A DNA stretch of 22,739 bases, taken from the IMG/VR virus record IMGVR_UViG_3300042445_000511, positions 1-22,739 of that record. The stretch is one strand, 5' to 3'. The translations under genes and the position numbers were made by a program. The DNA comes from a virus. Shown here in pieces: positions 18,675-22,739 of the stretch; the stretch's first letter is position 1; each line of letters begins with the position of its first letter. Below the pieces are notes generated by a model that was not told the origin of the DNA, made no database searches, and saw nothing but the letters and a program-made list of their open reading frames with translations.

Positions 18675-19189
18675 CAGATTACCATCATGGTATTATCGTA
18701 GTCACCTCTATTGCCGCAACCACCTACGGGTTTAATGTCCGAGTCTCTATTGAGGTCGCTCGTAAATTCTGGGTAAAGTGCTTTGTATTCTAGCAAATAG
18801 TTGATTAATCTTTTCTCGTAGAAAGCAGCCATCTGTCCGTAGTGATCCATAACGAAGGCGGTTTCACTTTGACTCACTGAACTTGAATAGTCACCGCTTT
18901 GTTGTTGAATACCTTTGTTCTTAAGTTGGTATGTCAGTCCGAAGGCGGCTTGTTCCGCTGCTCTCCACGCTACGACAAACTGAATTTTCTCAACTAGCGT
19001 AACTTCGTCAGGTGTTAAAACTTCGTCGTTGTATTGAGTGAGTAAATAGTTGTAGAAATAACTGCCTAGTATAGCTTGTAAGCGCATATCGGAAGCAGGT
19101 TTAACGTATGGGAACACGTCCGTAACATCGACGTTACGAGTGATTGGTGTGTTTACTTTTAGAAAGTTCTCGGTTACGAAATAAATCAT
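18674..19189 (-). CDS. Head-tail connector / DUF6712-like protein (171 aa)
   Basis: This protein sits between portal and tape measure. It begins MIYFVTENFLKVNTPITRNV and includes PASDMRLQAILGSYFYNYLL and WRAAEQAAFGLTYQLKNKG, a helical pattern I associate with the DUF6712 family of Bacteroidota phages and with gp6/gp15-type head-tail adaptors (N-terminal 'I..yL...'; helical bundle; flexible end). The gene is coupled to the portal gene (ATGA). The function is inferred from family resemblance and position. The glycine-rich end (KPVGGCGNRGDYDN) is unusual and may be disordered. Confidence 0.6.
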   Translation of the reverse strand: MIYFVTENFLKVNTPITRNVDVTDVFPYVKPASDMRLQAILGSYFYNYLLTQYNDEVLTPDEVTLVEKIQFVVAWRAAEQAAFGLTYQLKNKGIQQQSGDYSSSVSQSETAFVMDHYGQMAAFYEKRLINYLLEYKALYPEFTSDLNRDSDIKPVGGCGNRGDYDNTMMVI

Positions 19190-20475
19190 GCTGTTGGTGT
19201 TTGAGTGTCAGGTAACGGAGCAAGTGAAGCAAGTTCCCGAATTTCGTTTGCTGTCATGTTTTCCAAAACTTTAGCCGCAAGTGTCGGGTTCATTGCGTTA
19301 AGTGCGTTAATTACGTCCTTTCCTTTTTCGTCTACGCTTGTAATAGTTTCGTTGACGATTTGGTAGTTAGTGATTTCGACGTGTGCATTAATCCCAACCG
19401 CCCGTAAAAGTCCGTTTACTACGTCCGTAATGGTTTCACGCAAAGGAATAATCGTATTCTTTTCAAAGATTACGTAGGCTTGTTTAATGTCCGAACCACT
19501 ACCCAAAGCCCCCGAAGTACGAACCCCCAAAAGAATAGGGTCAATGGTGTGTGCGAAACAAATTTGCTCGGTGTTTAATTCTGAAACCCCCCTAAACAAT
19601 TCGTCGTTTGAATTTGTAGGTACGTTCACCAAGTCAGGCAAACTTTCTTTATTATTAGCAAAGAAAGCAACCGCTTTTCCTGCGTTCTCCGCACCTTTTA
19701 GCTTGTTAACCGTGTCTTTGATTAACTGCATTTCTTCTGGTCCTTGAGGTTTCTTTGGAAACATCATTGCAAACGACGGAAAGATTGAATTTTGTATGTT
19801 TGATTTCTGCAAGTAACTCAATTCACCCGACAAAAAGGCGAAGTTTAACGCACTGGTGTACTGAGGTAAAGGATAGTAGTCTTGTCCGACTGACTTTTGT
19901 TCGTATGCGTATAGGTACGTTCCGTCTTTACATTCCGGGTGGTATGGTTCGTATGTTCTAATCTGCAAACCGAACTGCCAATCTTCATTAACAGCGTATA
20001 ATGTTTTTGCTTGGTTAATTCTTACCTTCTCAGGTGCTACTCGTTTCACGTTATAAGTCTTCCCACCTTTTAACTCAATAGTAAAGTAGCAACGTCCGTG
20101 CAAAATAACGTCTTTCGTGATCGTCTTTAGCGTGTCTTTAAAACCTATCTTTTTTCCGAAGGCGTAAAGTACTACCTTTTCCATGTCCGTTAACTTCGAC
20201 TCGTCAAATGTATACCCACCTCCAATAGTTGCGTTGGTCTTAAAATCGACAATTGACCCGTGAAGGGGTGACATGTAGTACATTTGGTTCATGTACTGCG
20301 GATAAAGGTTGTCACTTCCGAAACGAACGTAACCTTGTACAGTGTATCTAACATCTACAAACGGCAACGACAAGTTACCTTCAGGCACACGCAAAAATGG
20401 CGTACTAAAACTTTGGTAACCCGTGTCAACCACGCTTACACTTTCGTCTTTCTTAAACTTTCCAAATAAACCCAT
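19186..20475 (-). CDS. Portal protein
   Basis: This is a dodecameric ring protein at the capsid vertex, the DNA entrance and terminase docking site. Features are a disordered start (MGLFGKFKKDESVSVVDTGY), SDNLYPQYMNQMYYMSPLHG (54-73), and an SPLHGSIVDFKTNATIGGG stretch like the portal 'sP.v.acI...a..va'. Next come a wing domain with VILHGRCYFTIELKGGK, ETPE-like acid-rich parts, then the crown and stem helices (LLGVRTSGALGSGSDIKQAY, about 317-336; FEKNTIIPLRETITDVVNGL). At 429 residues it is within the HK97/SPP1-type range. It lies three genes after the capsid gene rather than before it, an unusual order. Confidence 0.85.
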   Translation of the reverse strand: MGLFGKFKKDESVSVVDTGYQSFSTPFLRVPEGNLSLPFVDVRYTVQGYVRFGSDNLYPQYMNQMYYMSPLHGSIVDFKTNATIGGGYTFDESKLTDMEKVVLYAFGKKIGFKDTLKTITKDVILHGRCYFTIELKGGKTYNVKRVAPEKVRINQAKTLYAVNEDWQFGLQIRTYEPYHPECKDGTYLYAYEQKSVGQDYYPLPQYTSALNFAFLSGELSYLQKSNIQNSIFPSFAMMFPKKPQGPEEMQLIKDTVNKLKGAENAGKAVAFFANNKESLPDLVNVPTNSNDELFRGVSELNTEQICFAHTIDPILLGVRTSGALGSGSDIKQAYVIFEKNTIIPLRETITDVVNGLLRAVGINAHVEITNYQIVNETITSVDEKGKDVINALNAMNPTLAAKVLENMTANEIRELASLAPLPDTQTPTA

Positions 20476-20822
20476 TAGTCATAAATTGAATTTGATATAC
20501 CTTCGACAACCATACGCCCTTCCTCAACTAAATCTAGTCCGTCCGAAGTCGTGTTTGGGTCAACTATTATCGGCACGGGACTTTCGTAAATCTCGTAGCG
20601 GTATTGTCCTATTCTTAAAGAAACGTCTACACCTTCCTCCAAAAAGAAAAGATTATATCTGTTTACATACTGCGAATAGTCAACACCTACCCAGTAAACG
20701 GGTGCAAGTGTCTCGTCCATTTCCCACACGAATTTAAACAACCATGTCGGCGCCGTGATCGTAGCACTTTCCGTTAGCGTTAAGGCTATTGTATTGTTTT
20801 CGTTTTGTTCGAGGTATATCAT
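20475..20822 (-). CDS. Hypothetical virion-region protein (115 aa)
   Basis: It begins MIYLEQNENNTIALTLTESA and is beta-rich: TAPTWLFKFVWEMDETLAPV, RYNLFFLEEGVDVSLRIGQY, RYEIYESPVPIIVDPNTTSD. The 'IYLE.N..N...LTLTE' start with a later 'G.Y.Y.IYE' resembles small immunoglobulin-like or BppU-type virion proteins of Bacteroidota phages. A head decoration, tail baseplate or assembly role is possible. It follows a terminator and precedes the portal with a shared base. Confidence 0.5.
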   Translation of the reverse strand: MIYLEQNENNTIALTLTESATITAPTWLFKFVWEMDETLAPVYWVGVDYSQYVNRYNLFFLEEGVDVSLRIGQYRYEIYESPVPIIVDPNTTSDGLDLVEEGRMVVEGISNSIYD

Positions 20823-20861
20823 ACTATCTTAATAAGTAGTATTTACAAAAGTTGGTTAAAT

Positions 20862-20888
20862 AAAAAAGGGGGCTAATTAAAACCCCCT
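20862..20888 (-). terminator. Intrinsic terminator after the probable tail-tube gene
   Basis: On the minus strand GGGGG (20887-20883) and CCCCC (20872-20868) with a 10-nt loop precede a run of six T. Downstream transcription must read through or restart. Confidence 0.75.
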
Positions 20889-20909
20889 CTTCAATTCGTG
20901 TTTATCTTA

Positions 20910-21416
20910 TTAGATAATGTCAGGAATTTCCGCAGCGTCTACCTCAAATGCAAGGTTTTCCGCTTCCGCTACGAACGTAACGCTGTACTTAGACCCGTCC
21001 GCTTTAGCAGTTCCCGAACCTTCCGTTACGGCTGTCAATTGAGCGTTTGGAAAATACCAATACTTGCCGTTAGCGTCACCAACTACAAGTGCAAGGTCTC
21101 TTTGACCTTCGCCTAAGATTTTGATTGCCTTAGATTTCGCAGCCTCTCTTCGGTGGAAAATTAAAGTAACCGTTTGTGTATAGTACGACGAACCGTTTAC
21201 GAGGTCAATTGCTGCCTCTTCGGTATACATTCCCGTGTTACGTCTGAACTCGAAAGGGATAAATGGGTCGGCTAAAGTTCCGAAGCTAGAAATAATGTAG
21301 TTAGCCTCGACAATAGTACCCGTCATGTTATCCATGTCGTTTATGTAAATCGAAGTTATCCCTCCGATATTTGAATCACATCCTTTAAGGATTGTTTCTA
21401 AAGTTGTACATGCCAT
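20910..21416 (-). CDS. Probable major tail (tube) protein (168 aa)
   Basis: This is a beta-rich protein of 168 residues starting MACTTLETILKGCDSNIGGI. It then has SIYINDMDNMTGTIVEANYI and YYTQTVTLIFHRREAAKSKA, a helix flanked by strands, and a carboxyl half with WYFPNAQLTAVTEGSG and KYSVTFVAEAENLAFEV. The size, the 'G...L.....G......v.a....G.....y.V.f..' flow and the own terminator of a highly made protein fit a tail-tube subunit. The order (between capsid and portal) is unusual, so a capsid-associated role is an alternative. I rate the tube call as moderate. Confidence 0.5.
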   Translation of the reverse strand: MACTTLETILKGCDSNIGGITSIYINDMDNMTGTIVEANYIISSFGTLADPFIPFEFRRNTGMYTEEAAIDLVNGSSYYTQTVTLIFHRREAAKSKAIKILGEGQRDLALVVGDANGKYWYFPNAQLTAVTEGSGTAKADGSKYSVTFVAEAENLAFEVDAAEIPDII

Positions 21417-21440
21417 ATTATTTAGTATTTAAAGGTTTAT

Positions 21441-21463
21441 AAAAAGGGGGCGGTTAAACCCCC
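21441..21463 (-). terminator. Intrinsic terminator after the capsid gene
   Basis: On the minus strand GGGGG (21463-21459) and CCCCC (21450-21446) with an 8-nt loop precede five T. It lies 9 nt after the capsid stop and would limit transcription of downstream genes relative to the capsid gene. Confidence 0.78.
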
Positions 21464-21471
21464 GTTATAAT

Positions 21472-22407
21472 TTAGCAGTATTGTGCTCCTCCGTACCAAA
21501 CAACTTGTGGTGTATTCACTACATAGAAACCTGCTTTGAAGTCAGCACGTGCACCGATACGACGGTCAAGTGTAGTCTTGCTAAAGTCAACGATTTGTAG
21601 GTTATCTTGGTCACCTTCGGCATCCAATGCGTAGATGAAGTTTGTATAATCAGACAAGATGATTGTTGAAGCAGGAAGACCGTACTCAACAACAACTGGA
21701 ATGTCCAAGTAAGTCAAAGCCAAACCTGTAGTAACGTTCGTTATTGTGTTAGTCGAAGCCGTAGCGATTCGGTAGTTAGCAGCAACGTCAGGAGAAACTT
21801 TAAACTGCATGTTTGAAGGGTTAACCAACATTTCGTTAGTTGCAGCCGCTAAAGTTGCACCCATCTTCGCCAATACGTTAGCTGAAGTAATAGCAGCGTA
21901 AGTACCCGCAGGAGTGATGAAGTCGTCAGCTGTACACAAACGCAACAACCAACCGTCACAAAGACCCAACGCAGTTTCCAAAGCCGTGTCACCTCTCCAC
22001 ATTAATTGTGCAAGTTCTTGGTGACCTTTCTTCGCCATTTGTGAATAAAAGAAATTCATGAAAGACGCAACTGAAAAATCAGAGTTTGAACCTTTAGCCA
22101 TTTCCAAAGCAAGGAAAGACTGCTCCAAGTCAAACTGGCAAACAGACGCTTGAGAAGTCAATGCACAAACATCGATTTCTACTGCGCTTAGGTCAGCATC
22201 TTGAGCTGAAAAGTTACAGCCACTTTCTGCAAGAACTTTATCGAAAAGAACCGTTGCAATTTTTGTTTTGTTTTTAATACCCGGTAGAACTCGGTAGTTA
22301 GTTACCGCATTTTCCATTCCGTAAAGAATAGAGTAGTACTCGGAAGGGTTTGCTTGTAGTAACGCACTGTTATCTACAGTCAAGTCGAATTTTAATTTTT
22401 TAGCCAT
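21472..22407 (-). CDS. Major capsid protein
   Basis: This is a probable HK97-fold capsid subunit of 311 residues. The N-terminal arm (MAKKLKFDLTVDNSALLQAN) is followed by mixed helix and strand: YSILYGMENAVTNYRVLPGI, SVCQFDLEQSFLALEMAKGS, a long helix around ASFMNFFYSQMAKKGHQELA. Then come a P-domain-like strand set (MQFKVSPDVAANYRIATAST), and an ending with FKAGFYVVNTPQVVWYGGAQ. Codon use is more GC-rich and regular than in its neighbours, as expected for an abundant protein, and a terminator follows at once. The preceding partial gene has the end of a scaffold. I do not recognise a specific family member, but size, position and codon use support the call. Confidence 0.7.
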   Translation of the reverse strand: MAKKLKFDLTVDNSALLQANPSEYYSILYGMENAVTNYRVLPGIKNKTKIATVLFDKVLAESGCNFSAQDADLSAVEIDVCALTSQASVCQFDLEQSFLALEMAKGSNSDFSVASFMNFFYSQMAKKGHQELAQLMWRGDTALETALGLCDGWLLRLCTADDFITPAGTYAAITSANVLAKMGATLAAATNEMLVNPSNMQFKVSPDVAANYRIATASTNTITNVTTGLALTYLDIPVVVEYGLPASTIILSDYTNFIYALDAEGDQDNLQIVDFSKTTLDRRIGARADFKAGFYVVNTPQVVWYGGAQYC

Positions 22408-22410
22408 TTC

Positions 22411-22739
22411 TTATTTTTTTAAGAAGTTAATTACATTACTGAATTTTTGCGCTGTTGACATTTCGATTTCTTCAACGGAGGCGACTTCTTCCGTTTCAGT
22501 TAATTCGTTTTTGAGGTCTGCAATGACTTGCAAAATTTCGCTTACACGCTGCTCTAAAACAGGGCTTACGATTGCAAGGATAGCTTCGGCATCTGCCGCA
22601 GGGTCAATAGCCGCCTCAACTTCTACAACCTCTTCAGGTGTTTCTGTTTCCGTTGCCATTTCCACTTCCGTAGACGCTTCAACTCCCATTGCTACTTCCT
22701 CGGCTTGCGGCTCTTGAACTTCTACGACAACTCCGTCTT
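22411..22739 (-). CDS. Scaffold / prohead-protease C-terminal part (partial, 5' end beyond the window)
   Basis: The frame is open to the right edge, 16 codons past ATG 22689 (DGVVVEVQEPQAEEVA before MGVEASTEVEM), so the true start probably lies outside the window. The visible 108 residues are highly acidic and alanine-rich (ETETPEEVVEVEAAIDPAAD), then a coiled-coil-like helix (ILAIVSPVLEQRVSEILQVI), ending QKFSNVINFLKK. This is the typical C-terminal scaffold of a capsid morphogenesis protein, often fused to a protease or ClpP-like domain and placed just ahead of the capsid gene. It ends 3 nt before the capsid ATG. The protease domain itself is not visible. Confidence 0.55.
   Translation of the reverse strand, partial: DGVVVEVQEPQAEEVAMGVEASTEVEMATETETPEEVVEVEAAIDPAADAEAILAIVSPVLEQRVSEILQVIADLKNELTETEEVASVEEIEMSTAQKFSNVINFLKK

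Noticed and set aside
1-22739. Integrated prophage with attachment sites
   Set aside because: No integrase, recombinase, tRNA-type attachment duplication or host gene was found. Both edges cut through phage genes.

Overview
The window is a contiguous piece of a tailed-phage or prophage genome, most likely siphovirus-like and infecting a member of the Bacteroidota (Flavobacteriia-like). The evidence is an AT-rich sequence, all genes on the minus strand in tight ATGA/GTGA/TTGA overlaps, promoter elements of the TAnnTTTG type with an upstream TTG/TTTG, and protein families typical of Bacteroidota phages (DUF6291-like and DUF6712-like proteins). There is a long-tail tape measure protein and no sheath or contractile-tail gene. 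No integrase, excisionase or attachment site was seen, so lysogeny is not supported here. Both ends cut through genes: a large terminase at the left and a protein upstream of the capsid at the right.

Reading in the direction of transcription (right to left): 22739-16680 is the virion module. It holds a scaffold/protease-like C-terminus, major capsid, probable tail tube, a small protein, portal, head-tail connector and tape measure. Capsid and tube genes are each followed by a strong intrinsic terminator. 16683-14910 carries a tail protein ending in a C-type-lectin-like DUF1566/Lcl domain and a small protein. 14913-13400 is the lysis cassette: holin-like protein, a probable unimolecular spanin and a GH108-type endolysin. 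A DnaQ-like 3'-5' exonuclease and a terminator (12557-12591) close this unit.

The non-coding stretch 12240-12629 separates late and early genes. It holds five copies of a G-rich 12-mer, GTGAC half-sites, a 14-bp palindrome next to a promoter-like element, and AT-rich DNA. From 12239 to 3045 runs the DNA-metabolism region. It begins with several small proteins, then a protein built on DnaA domain IV, a ParB/MT-A70 adenine methyltransferase overlapping a PD-(D/E)XK nuclease-like gene, and a DUF6291 replication-type protein. A RecA/DnaB-fold ATPase, NinG, an ERF annealing protein, a YqaJ/lambda-type exonuclease and a Mom-like adenine hypermodification enzyme follow.

The left end (2960-1) has a short transcription unit, a terminator and promoter back to back, a membrane protein, a sigma-factor-like protein, small proteins, and small and large terminase. 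If the genome is circular or circularly permuted, terminase would lead around to the capsid module at the right end.

Most noteworthy are the AT-rich modification islands (ParB/MT-A70 plus nuclease, and Mom-like), an interleaved inverted-repeat RNA element at 8507-8594, a tRNA-like sequence at 3530-3618, the G-rich repeat region, duplicated gene-boundary segments, and a sigma-like gene just ahead of terminase.
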